A stretch of DNA of 9,544 bases from RBG-16-68-21 sp035286665 (GTDB lineage: Bacteria; Actinomycetota; Acidimicrobiia; Spongiisociales; UBA11373): contig DATECY010000127.1 of the NCBI GenBank assembly GCA_035286665.1, positions 1 through 9,544 on the forward strand, given 5' to 3'. Of this stretch, positions 1-6,207 are shown piece after piece. The position numbers and the translations under genes are program-made. The notes under the pieces are model-generated. The model saw only the letters and a list, made by a program, of their open reading frames with translations. It was not told the DNA's origin and made no database searches. Within the stretch, counting starts at the first letter, position 1. Each line of letters starts with the position of its first letter.

Positions 1-78
1 GGTGGCGGTAACGGCCATCGCCCTGGCGAGTCCCCGGTATAGGTCGGTCTCCGTGGCGTCGGGGCGTGTCTTGATCAC
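1..78 (-). CDS. Possible 5' end of a minus-strand gene running off the left edge
   Basis: Read on the minus strand, a GTG at 78-76 opens 26 codons that stay open to the window edge. The peptide begins V-I-K-T-R-P-D-A-T-E-T-D-L-Y-R-G-L-A-R-A. The frame is also open upstream to a stop at 105-103. I do not recognise the family, and no convincing SD precedes the GTG. If real, this gene is divergent from the LuxR-type gene, and both would share the 79-283 region as their promoter area. In that region I see no other clear signal. The composition looks coding, but 26 codons are too few to be sure. Confidence 0.25.
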   Translation of the reverse strand, partial: MIKTRPDATETDLYRGLARAMAVTAT

Positions 79-283
79 CTGAATCCGTCGGCGTGCCAGG
101 GATTACCTGTATACCGGCTGGGCTTGAGACGCGTACCGGGAAGGGTGGATTGCGCTTCGAGGTGGGTGTTTCCGTTTGCCGAAGAAACCGAGGGAACCGG
201 CGTATCATGCCGACGGAGTTCCGGGGAACTCCAGAGAACCGAGTTCTTGTGCGCCGTGTGGGGCTACGGTCGCCCTCGCCACG

Positions 284-913
284 ATGGGTGGTCAGGCAGT
301 GGGAACGGGCCTCCTACGTTCGGTCTTCGTCATCGACATCGGCGATGTCGCCGCGGCGGCATGGCTGGGCATCTCGGTGTTCGGCAAGTCCCGTCTTCTC
401 GGACCGGGGTCCACGAGGTCGATCGGCCGGATCGTCATTGCAATCCTCGTCATCGTGGGGTTGCTCTCGGCGTCCAGCGCGATCGTCTCGTTTGTGGCCC
501 TGGGCGGCACCGTGTGGGCAGGCGAATGGATCAGCAGTTGGGGACTCCTGATCACGTCGGCGGCGACGTTCATCGTCCTCGCCGGTTCTGGAGTGCTGAT
601 CACCGAGGTCCTGAGGAATCTCACTTCGGCAGAACGGGCCATGAAGGTCGTCCTCGGAACGATTCACCCCCAGTTGAAGACCACCCACGACCTGGGGTTG
701 ACGGCCCGTGAACACGAGGTGCTCGCCACCATGGCATCAGGTCGGACTTCCGACGGAGAACTCGCCGCCATCCTCTTCATCTCTGAGGCAACCGCAGCGA
801 CTCATGTCCGCAACATCATGCGCAAGACCGGGTTGAACGACCGGCGGCAGCTCGTGATTGCCGGTTTGTTGGACGGGGAGAGTCAGGTTCTCGGAGTGTT
901 CCCGAGCGAGTGA
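284..913 (+). CDS. Membrane-anchored LuxR-family HTH transcriptional regulator
   Basis: From ATG 284 the product has 209 residues. The N-terminal half (about 12-115) is hydrophobic with about three membrane segments: one around the V-F-V-I-D-I-G stretch, one around I-A-I-L-V-I-V-G-L-L, and one around L-L-I-T-S-A-A-T-F-I-V-L-A. Residues about 139-195 form a LuxR/GerE helix-turn-helix: L-T-A-R-E-H-E-V-L near the start, then a recognition-helix region S-E-A-T-A-A-T-H-V-R-N-I-M-R-K-T-G-L. There is no receiver, PAS or autoinducer-binding domain, so this looks like a one-component regulator tethered to the membrane. That role is inferred from domain order. The start is uncertain: the frame is open upstream to a TTG at 176, but that stretch is poor in coding character. 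ATG 284 has no SD, and GTG 299 has a weak GGGTGG before it. The diguanylate cyclase follows 103 bp downstream on the same strand with its own promoter. Confidence 0.7.
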   Translation: MGGQAVGTGLLRSVFVIDIGDVAAAAWLGISVFGKSRLLGPGSTRSIGRIVIAILVIVGLLSASSAIVSFVALGGTVWAGEWISSWGLLITSAATFIVLAGSGVLITEVLRNLTSAERAMKVVLGTIHPQLKTTHDLGLTAREHEVLATMASGRTSDGELAAILFISEATAATHVRNIMRKTGLNDRRQLVIAGLLDGESQVLGVFPSE

Positions 914-949
914 GGGCGGTTTCCATGATGCTCATCTCCAGGAACTTCC

Positions 950-978
950 TTGATACCGAGGGACTCTGGGAATATTAT
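950..978 (+). promoter_or_regulatory. Sigma-70-type promoter of the diguanylate cyclase
   Basis: TTGATA (950-955) and TATTAT (973-978) each match five of six consensus positions and are separated by exactly 17 bp. They would give a transcript start near 985, about 30 nt before the GTG of the GGDEF gene. An 11-bp palindrome AGGAA-C-TTCCT (940-950) abuts the -35 box and could be an operator half, though it is short enough to arise by chance. The AT-rich patch stands out from the GC-rich surroundings. Confidence 0.6.
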
Positions 979-1002
979 TCGGACATTCTGAGGGGTCGGG
1001 TC

Positions 1003-1020
1003 ATGAAGAGGGTTCCGTGA
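1003..1020 (+). other. Five-codon upstream ORF (MKRVP) overlapping the start of the GGDEF gene
   Basis: ATG at 1003 opens ATG AAG AGG GTT CCG TGA. Its TGA overlaps the GTG start of the next gene in a GTGA arrangement (1017-1020). A strong SD-like GAGGGG (990-995) lies 7 nt before this ATG. The minigene's own GAGGG (1008-1012) serves as SD for the GTG at 1017. This geometry fits translational coupling or a short leader peptide, but a chance mini-ORF cannot be excluded. That it is translated is inference. Confidence 0.3.
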
Positions 1021-2423
1021 AAGATCCCGAGGTCACCACTTCGCAACACTTCGCCCGGCTGTTCGATCTCGCGTCGGAGTTGATCTGCGTCGTGCAATCC
1101 GACGGGACGCTGCTGATTCGCAATGCCGCTTGGGACCACTTCGTGGGCCGCGCCCCGAATGGGTCGAAAACCCCGAACTTTTTCGACTTCGTTCATCCCG
1201 ATGACCGAAGGCACATGACGCCGGTGGTCGATCTCACCGAGGACTCGGTGATCCTCGACGTGACGGGGCGGCTGCGTGGCTCCGACGACCAATGGACACC
1301 GGTGGTCTGGACACTCGCCGGTGCCCCTGAACCCGGTGCCATGTACGCGCTGGGGCGTCCCGTCGACGGTCACGGCCTCGAGACTGCTCTGACGGCGGAA
1401 ATAGAACAACTGCGGCGTGACATCGAGGATCTCAGCGAGTTGCGCGAGCACCTGGACATGTGTGTGACCAGCGAAGAGGCCACCCAGGTGATTCGGCGAT
1501 TCTTCGACGAGGCGATGGACGTGTGGGCGGGAGAGATCTGGATGATGAACGCCTCGCGGAACCTCCTGGAGCGGACGGCCTTGTGGGGTGGTGCCGAGCA
1601 CGATCAGACGACGACGATGGACCCGATGGATTGTTGGGGGATGCGGGGAGGTCGCCCGCACTCGGTCGACCCGAAAGGCGCCGGGCTGCCGTGCAAGCAC
1701 TTCCCGGTGCCGCCGAGACGATCGATGTGCATCCCGCTCAAAGGATCGAGCGAGATCATGGGTGTGCTGACGACCTGGAAGATGACGGAGAACACCGAGA
1801 CCAGCTGGCACGGCTATCTGCTCCGGATCTCGGCGATCAGTGAAGTGCTGACCATGGGGTTGTCGAGCCTCCTGATGCGGGAGGTCTTGCGGTCGCAATC
1901 GATTCGGGATCCACTCACCAGTCTGTTCAATCGGCGGTACCTCGAGGAGTCATTCGATCGCGAAGTGGCCAGGGCCGCCCGCCAGGAGTCGACCGTCGGG
2001 CTCATCGTGTTCGACATCGACAACTTCAAGTTGTTCAACGACCGGTTCGGTCACCGAGCGGGCGATACCGCTCTCATCAAGATCAGCGAGGTGCTGCGCG
2101 ACATCATCAGGACCGAAGACGTCGTGTGCCGTTATGGGGGCGAAGAGTTCGCGGTGATCATGCCGGGCGCCCCGCTCTCGGTGACCATCGAGCGGGCCAA
2201 GAGCATCGGCAGTGGAATAAGGGAAGCCGCCGTGCAGGAGGACTCCCGGACCTTGGACAGGCTCACCGTGTCTCTCGGCGTCGCCGTGTATCCGGACCAC
2301 GGACTGAACCGAACCGATCTCATGGAGGCAGCCGACCAGGCCATGTTCGAGGCGAAACGGTCGGGGCGCGATTGTGTCCGTGTTGCCACCACGGTGGGTC
2401 TGTCATCTCTCGAGACATCGTAG
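1017..2423 (+). CDS. PAS-GAF-GGDEF diguanylate cyclase
   Basis: A predicted cytoplasmic enzyme of 468 residues that would make cyclic di-GMP from two GTP. Residues about 8-115 look like a PAS fold, with F-V-H-P-D-D-R at 58-64. A short helical linker with L-x-x-E-I-E-Q-L-R-R repeats (about 120-147) leads into a GAF-like domain (about 148-285). The GAF-like domain contains D-C-W-G-M-R-G-G-R-P-H (205-215) and C226-K-H228, a cysteine/histidine arrangement seen in related GAF-GGDEF proteins. The cyclase domain (about 297-455) opens with R-D-P-L-T, has D333 in F-D-I-D, and has an intact active-site G-G-E-E-F at 374-378. R-T-E-D at 365-368 lies five residues before it, which is the classic inhibitory I-site, so product feedback inhibition is expected. 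No transmembrane segment and no EAL domain are seen. GTG 1017 is chosen because GAGGG lies 4 nt before it and the PAS domain begins soon after. The PAS and GAF ligands are unknown. Confidence 0.9.
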   Translation: MKDPEVTTSQHFARLFDLASELICVVQSDGTLLIRNAAWDHFVGRAPNGSKTPNFFDFVHPDDRRHMTPVVDLTEDSVILDVTGRLRGSDDQWTPVVWTLAGAPEPGAMYALGRPVDGHGLETALTAEIEQLRRDIEDLSELREHLDMCVTSEEATQVIRRFFDEAMDVWAGEIWMMNASRNLLERTALWGGAEHDQTTTMDPMDCWGMRGGRPHSVDPKGAGLPCKHFPVPPRRSMCIPLKGSSEIMGVLTTWKMTENTETSWHGYLLRISAISEVLTMGLSSLLMREVLRSQSIRDPLTSLFNRRYLEESFDREVARAARQESTVGLIVFDIDNFKLFNDRFGHRAGDTALIKISEVLRDIIRTEDVVCRYGGEEFAVIMPGAPLSVTIERAKSIGSGIREAAVQEDSRTLDRLTVSLGVAVYPDHGLNRTDLMEAADQAMFEAKRSGRDCVRVATTVGLSSLETS

Positions 2424-2446
2424 GTGGGGCCTGCTCACATCGGCCC

Positions 2447-2470
2447 ACCCCGGCCTGGGGTCGGCGACCC
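2447..2470 (+). terminator. Overlapping GC hairpins after the diguanylate cyclase
   Basis: Two mutually exclusive small stems lie 24-47 bp after the stop codon: ACCCC/GGGGT (2447-2451 with 2457-2461) and GGGTC/GACCC (2458-2462 with 2466-2470). Neither is followed by a T-run, so a classical intrinsic terminator is not shown. The rest of 2424-2583 holds nothing I can identify. Confidence 0.25.
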
Positions 2471-2583
2471 ATGTGCGCGCTCTTTGAGTTGCTGATGAGC
2501 ACGAGCCGACCTCCTCTGGGGCCTACGTGCCGGAACCGCACCCGTTGCTGCCTGGACTCGGCCACGCGGTCCGCACCAGAGGA

Positions 2584-2613
2584 TCGACCCCCTCGCCGGC
2601 CGGTTGTTACCGT
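2584..2613 (+). promoter_or_regulatory. Candidate promoter giving a leaderless phzF-like mRNA
   Basis: TCGACC (2584-2589) matches four of six -35 positions. An 18-bp spacer separates it from TACCGT (2608-2613), a TANNNT-type -10. Only 8 nt lie between that hexamer and ATG 2622, so transcription would begin at or next to the start codon. No SD is present, which agrees with a leaderless mRNA. Confidence 0.35.
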
Positions 2614-2621
2614 TCCTCCGC

Positions 2622-3419
2622 ATGCGGCACTGTTACGTCCTCAGGGTGTTCACCCGGGGTGACGACGGGGGGAATCTCCTCGGCGTGATCACCGACGTCA
2701 CCGGGCTCACCGACCGGTTGATGCAGGAGATCGCTACGGACAACGGCTTCAGTGAGTCGGTGTTCGTCGACTGGCGGGAGGCGGCGATGCCCGTGGTCCG
2801 GATCTTCACTCCGGCCAGGGAACTTCCCTTCGCGGGGCATCCTCTGGTGGGCGCTGCCTGGGTGCTGTGCGGGATCGGGCCCAACACGGCGCACGTCATG
2901 AGGTGCGGAGTGGGGGAGATCGGGTTTCGCATGGATGGAGAGATGGTGTGGGTGGACACGCCCATGGTGCGAGCCGTTCGCTCCGCCCCCGAGGCTGCGG
3001 CAATCGCGGTCGCCGCGAGGCTTGTCGAGCCAATGGCGGCATGGTGGGCGGACATGCCCATGCCCTATCTCGTCATGGAACTCGCTTCACCCGAGGCGGT
3101 CATGTCGGCCGAGCCCGACCTCGACGCCCTCACCCAGCAAGGCGCAGGGATGTGCATGCTCACCGCCGATGCCGAGGGCCACGTCGTTGCCAGGTTCTTT
3201 GCTCCCGAGGCGGGGGTGCCCGAGGACCCCGCCACCGGCAGTGCCGCTGCAGCCCTCGCCGCGATCCGACGTCACGAAGGACAGGCCACCGGCGCGCTCA
3301 CCGTTCGCCAAGGCGACGGCCTGGGTTGCCCGTCGCAGATCGAGGTGAGGTGGGACGCCCGGGTGATCCGGATCGGCGGCACTGTCAGGCGCGATCGCGT
3401 CATCGTGTTGGAGAAGTAG
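2622..3419 (+). CDS. PhzF-family isomerase/epimerase-like protein
   Basis: 265 residues, normal for the PhzF family (two-lobed diaminopimelate-epimerase fold, cytoplasmic). The N-terminus has the family pattern V-x-R-V-F-T-R-G-D-D-G-G-N (6-18). E45 in F-S-E-S-V-F-V sits at the position of the PhzF catalytic glutamate. The glycine-rich loop is F-A-G-H-P-L-V-G-A-A (70-79), and E-D-P-A-T-G-S-A-A-A (201-210) is the second signature loop. The frame is open six codons further up to a TTG (2604), but ATG 2622 puts the start where family members begin. Most homologues outside phenazine clusters have unknown substrates. No phenazine genes are nearby, so I do not assign phenazine synthesis. It stands alone on the plus strand and converges with the ABC permease gene. 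Confidence 0.88.
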   Translation: MRHCYVLRVFTRGDDGGNLLGVITDVTGLTDRLMQEIATDNGFSESVFVDWREAAMPVVRIFTPARELPFAGHPLVGAAWVLCGIGPNTAHVMRCGVGEIGFRMDGEMVWVDTPMVRAVRSAPEAAAIAVAARLVEPMAAWWADMPMPYLVMELASPEAVMSAEPDLDALTQQGAGMCMLTADAEGHVVARFFAPEAGVPEDPATGSAAAALAAIRRHEGQATGALTVRQGDGLGCPSQIEVRWDARVIRIGGTVRRDRVIVLEK

Positions 3420-3468
3420 CAGAGGCCTCCGCGCCATGGCTGGTCTCCCGAGGTGGCCCTCCCCCCGG

Positions 3469-3493
3469 CCCCCTCCCACCGAGTGGGAGGGGG
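3469..3493. terminator. 11-bp GC hairpin between convergent genes
   Basis: CCCCCTCCCAC (3469-3479) pairs perfectly with GTGGGAGGGGG (3483-3493) around a three-base loop (CGA). It sits 50 nt after the PhzF-like stop and 8 nt after the permease stop on the other strand. That is a natural place for a bidirectional terminator. No T-run follows on either strand, so the mechanism is uncertain. It could instead be a dispersed palindromic element. Confidence 0.5.
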
Positions 3494-3501
3494 TGCATGG
3501 C

Positions 3502-4305
3502 TCACGTCCCCAGGTCTCGCCTGCGGAAGCCCGCCACCGCTGCTCCGGCGAGGACGATCACGATCACCACGAGCAGCAACAGGTTCCCGCCTTGGATTCC
3601 TTCGGTGATGGGCGGGCCGGCCAGACCCCAATAGAACGGGTTGACGCGGTCGAGGCCATGCAGGCCGGAGATCAGGGGGGCAAGGCCCCAGAGGACGAAG
3701 AGCCCCACCGCCAGCGTCGACGACACCCCGAGGGCGACACCCTTGCTTCCCGTGGCGGCTGCGACCGCAAGCGCCAGCGTTCCGAACACGAGGCCGATGA
3801 GGTACACCGACAACGTGGCGCCGAGGTACTGGTCCCAGCCGATGTCGATGCCGGCCAATGGGCTGGTGGCCATCATGGTGAGGACCGAGAGGATGGCGAG
3901 TCCCGCTCCGGCGGTGGTCATCGCTGCGAACTTCTCGAGGATGAAACGCTCTCGCGTTATCGGATGCGATAGGGCGAGGTCCAATGTGCCGTCGAGTTCC
4001 TCGCCGGCCGTCTCCCGCACCGCGAACGCGATGAGAAAGATCAGGAAGATGAGTGGCAGCGTGTTGGCGAAGAGCTGGCTGTTGAGGTACCCGGCGGGCG
4101 ACGTGATCGAAAGACCGCCGCCGAGGCCGAGGATCTGCTGGACGAAGTCGGGGTAGTCCTCGAGCATCGTCTGGAAGCTCTCCTGGCCACGGATCGCCAC
4201 GTACGACAGGACGATCAGCCCGACGAGAGAGACCGTGGCGATCGACCAGCCGATCAATGAGCGTCGTCGGATGCGCAGGACACGAAAGAAGGTCTCAGTC
4301 CTCAT
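3502..4305 (-). CDS. ABC-2 type transporter permease
   Basis: 267 residues with about six hydrophobic segments: I-G-W-S-I-A-T-V-S-L-V-G-L near 18-36; L-P-L-I-F-L-I-F-L-I-A-F near 83-97; about 130-148; about 160-183; about 190-213; and a C-terminal segment near 241-260 ending in basic R-R-R-D. The charged stretch after the second segment, E-T-A-G-E-E-L-D-G-T-L-D-L-A-L-S-H-P, is typical of ABC-2 permeases of DrrB/NatB-like exporters. It would form the membrane channel for the ATPase encoded just upstream. ATG 4305 is chosen because the protein then begins with the amphipathic M-R-T-E-T-F-F-R-V-L-R expected before the first membrane segment; ATG 4314 is an alternative. The start lies inside the end of the ATPase gene (11-nt overlap), indicating translational coupling. 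The substrate is unknown. Confidence 0.85.
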   Translation of the reverse strand: MRTETFFRVLRIRRRSLIGWSIATVSLVGLIVLSYVAIRGQESFQTMLEDYPDFVQQILGLGGGLSITSPAGYLNSQLFANTLPLIFLIFLIAFAVRETAGEELDGTLDLALSHPITRERFILEKFAAMTTAGAGLAILSVLTMMATSPLAGIDIGWDQYLGATLSVYLIGLVFGTLALAVAAATGSKGVALGVSSTLAVGLFVLWGLAPLISGLHGLDRVNPFYWGLAGPPITEGIQGGNLLLLVVIVIVLAGAAVAGFRRRDLGT

Positions 4306-5194
4306 CGTTGCCATTCCGGTACAGCTCCAGGAAGATGTCCTCGAGCGGTGTCTCGTGGGTGCGGATCGACAGGACCTCGTACGGGGTGAGTGCCTTGACC
4401 AACGGGTCCATCGAGCCGCCGATCTTGAGTTGGGCGACGTCACCACTCATGTGCACTTCGGTGATGCCGGGGATCCCGGCCAGGTTCTCCGGCTTGGGCG
4501 CCGGGAAGCCGAAGTGGATCTCGATCAGCTTGACTGCCCGCTCCTTGAGATTCTCTACGGTCTCGACTTCGATGAGCTTGCCGCCGCGGATGATTCCGAC
4601 GCGGTGAGCGATGCGTTCCACCTCCGGCAACACGTGCGACGAGAGGAAGACGGTGTGCCCGGCGCGGCGCGCCTCGCCGATGACCTCGTAGGTGACCTGC
4701 TGCATGAGGGGGTCGAGGCCTGCCGTCGGCTCGTCGAGGATCACCAACTCGGGGCGATGCATGAACGCCTGGATGATTCCGATCTTCTGACGATTCCCGG
4801 TGGACAGGTCCTTGATCTTGCGGTCGGGCTCGACGTGGAGACGTTCCAACAACTCGTCGCGATAGGTGCCGTCGACGCCACCACGGAGTTTGCCGAGATG
4901 TTCGAGCACACCTCGGGTGGTCATCGTCTCCCACAGCGCCAGTTCACCCGGTAGGTATCCGACCCGCTTGCGGATCTCCTCGGAATCCTTCACCGAGTCG
5001 AGGCCGAGGACGCTCGCCGAGCCGGACGTCGGCCGGATCAGGTCGAGCAGGGTCCGGATCGTCGTGGTCTTCCCGGCGCCGTTGGGCCCGAGGAACCCGA
5101 ACACCTCGCCCTCCTCGACCTCGAGGTCGAGTCCGATCACCCCCCGCGACCTGCCGTAGGACTTGGTGAGGTGGTTCAGCCGAATGGCAGGCAC
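4295..5194 (-). CDS. ABC transporter ATP-binding protein
   Basis: 299 residues from GTG 5194. Walker A G-P-N-G-A-G-K-T is at 36-43. The signature motif is L-S-T-G-N (130-134) rather than L-S-G-G-Q. Walker B L-V-I-L-D-E-P has D154/E155, the D-loop G-L-D-P is at 159-162, and the switch histidine is H187 in L-S-S-H. About 80 residues after the nucleotide-binding domain form the extra C-terminal domain common in DrrA/CcmA-like exporters. It would power the permease encoded by the overlapping downstream gene. The frame continues upstream to an ATG at 5281, but V-P-A-I-R-L-N-H-L-T-K-S-Y-G at GTG 5194 matches the usual start of the domain, and the extra stretch is low-complexity and covers the operator region. 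There is no SD: a TAACCT hexamer lies 7 nt before the GTG, suggesting a leaderless transcript. Substrate unknown (drug, lipid or ion export are all possible). Confidence 0.88.
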   Translation of the reverse strand: MPAIRLNHLTKSYGRSRGVIGLDLEVEEGEVFGFLGPNGAGKTTTIRTLLDLIRPTSGSASVLGLDSVKDSEEIRKRVGYLPGELALWETMTTRGVLEHLGKLRGGVDGTYRDELLERLHVEPDRKIKDLSTGNRQKIGIIQAFMHRPELVILDEPTAGLDPLMQQVTYEVIGEARRAGHTVFLSSHVLPEVERIAHRVGIIRGGKLIEVETVENLKERAVKLIEIHFGFPAPKPENLAGIPGITEVHMSGDVAQLKIGGSMDPLVKALTPYEVLSIRTHETPLEDIFLELYRNGNDED

Positions 5195-5201
5195 GAGGGG
5201 G

Positions 5202-5207
5202 AGGTTA
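5202..5207 (-). promoter_or_regulatory. Candidate -10 box for the ABC exporter operon
   Basis: On the minus strand TAACCT lies 7 nt upstream of GTG 5194, placing the transcript start at about the first base of the start codon. The corresponding -35 region near 5225-5230 (CCAAAG on the minus strand) is a poor match, so activator dependence or another sigma factor is possible. The 20-bp palindrome at 5207-5226 fills the space between the two. Confidence 0.35.
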
Positions 5208-5226
5208 GAGCGCGCACGCGCGCTCT
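5207..5226. promoter_or_regulatory. 20-bp perfect palindrome, candidate operator
   Basis: AGAGCGCGC (5207-5215) and GCGCGCTCT (5218-5226) are exact inverted repeats around a two-base centre (AC). The element lies between the divergent ABC exporter (start 5194) and cation-efflux (start 5293) genes. It overlaps the -10 edge and spacer of the ABC promoter. A dimeric repressor or a MerR-type activator would bind such a site, but no regulator gene is adjacent. The ABC promoter is the likelier target, and the divergent gene may also be affected. Confidence 0.5.
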
Positions 5227-5292
5227 TTGGCACCAGGGGAGGGGGCCAAGGAGAAGAACGGGTGGCGCTGGTTGCTGGCATACTCGCGGGCC

Positions 5293-6207
5293 ATGTCGAC
5301 CGGTGGCTCGCGGTTCATCGTTCTCATGGCGCTTGCCGCCAACGTGGGGATCGCCGTGATGAAGTTCGTCGCTGCCGGGATCAGCGGGAGCACGGCGATG
5401 CTTGCCGAGGGGTTTCATTCGCTGGCCGACTCGGGGAACCAGCTCTTCCTGCTGCGGGGAGCGAAGGCGAGCAGGTTCCGGCCGTCGGTGCGATTCCCGT
5501 TCGGCCGGGGCAAGGAGCTCTACTTCTGGTCGTTCATGGTGGCCGTGTTCCTATTCGTCGGCGGCGGGGTGGTGGCGATCATGGAGGGACTCGATCGGGT
5601 CCGTCACCCGCACGCCCATGAGGGCGGAATCACGTTCAACCTGATCGTCCTGGGGACATCGGCGTTGTTCGAGCTGGTCATCGCCTTCCGGCCCGCGGTC
5701 AAGGAGTTCAACCATCGACGGGGCGGCCGGCGGGTGTGGCGGACGATCCACGAGACCAAGGACCCCACCCTGCTCGTCGTGTTGTTCGAGGACAGCGTGG
5801 CGGTGCTCGGGCTCTCGGTGGCTGCCGCCGGTTTGATCATCGCCGAGGTCACCGGGAATGGCGCCTGGGACGGCGTCGCATCGATCGTGATCGGGGTGAT
5901 GCTCACCGGTGTCGCCTGGATCCTGGCGTCGGAGACGAAGGGCCTGCTCGTTGGAGAATCGGCGACCAGGCAGGTGCGGTCGGCGATTCGCACCGCGGCA
6001 CTCTCGGTCCCCGGCGTCGAATCGGTCGACCGGTTGCTGACGATGCACCTCGGTCCCGACGAGATCCTGGTCAACATGGACCTCATCGCCGAGCCTGGTC
6101 TGTCCGCAGCCGACCTGGAGCAGATCACCGACCGGGTGGAGCACGCGATCATCGGACTGGTCCCGGAGGCGACGCGGGTGTTCATCGAGTTCGGGCACGA
6201 GGCATGA
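5293..6207 (+). CDS. Cation diffusion facilitator (CDF) family metal efflux protein
   Basis: 304 residues. The N-terminal two thirds are a multi-span membrane domain with hydrophobic stretches near 7-30, 36-54, 78-98, 113-133, 160-184 and 192-212. The cytoplasmic C-terminal domain (about 225-300) includes V-P-G-V-E-S-V-D-R-L and ends V-F-I-E-F-G-H-E. The second span carries the CDF metal motif H42-x-x-x-D46 in A-E-G-F-H-S-L-A-D-S. The fifth span has L-F-E-D-S-V-A-V-L-G-L (164-174) instead of the usual H/D-x-x-x-D pair, resembling the ZnT9-like subgroup. It would exchange a divalent cation such as Zn, Mn, Co or Fe for protons; the metal cannot be read from sequence. ATG 5293 fits the family start and has no SD, but CATACT lies 8 nt before it. 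Longer TTG starts at 5227 and 5272 are less likely. The stop codon overlaps the homoserine kinase start (ATGA). Confidence 0.88.
   Translation: MSTGGSRFIVLMALAANVGIAVMKFVAAGISGSTAMLAEGFHSLADSGNQLFLLRGAKASRFRPSVRFPFGRGKELYFWSFMVAVFLFVGGGVVAIMEGLDRVRHPHAHEGGITFNLIVLGTSALFELVIAFRPAVKEFNHRRGGRRVWRTIHETKDPTLLVVLFEDSVAVLGLSVAAAGLIIAEVTGNGAWDGVASIVIGVMLTGVAWILASETKGLLVGESATRQVRSAIRTAALSVPGVESVDRLLTMHLGPDEILVNMDLIAEPGLSAADLEQITDRVEHAIIGLVPEATRVFIEFGHEA

Noticed and set aside
176..283. TTG 176 as the start of the LuxR-type protein.
   Set aside because: There is no SD, the added residues are polar and low in coding character, and ATG 284 or GTG 299 lies just before the first membrane span. It cannot be fully excluded.
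975..1898. A 307-codon minus-strand open frame opposite the diguanylate cyclase.
   Set aside because: It is H/R/P-rich with no family resemblance, and is the expected antisense shadow of a GC-rich gene whose sense strand has clear PAS, GAF and GGDEF motifs.
5195..5281. N-terminal extension of the ABC ATPase to ATG 5281.
   Set aside because: It would code through the palindrome and promoter with low-complexity P/S/R residues. The conserved domain begins directly at GTG 5194.
5736..6203. Long upstream extension of the homoserine kinase frame.
   Set aside because: It overlaps the CDF C-terminal domain in another frame and is R/H/G-rich shadow sequence. ATG 6204 with the ATGA overlap and the early S-S-A-N-L-G-P-G-F-D motif marks the real start.
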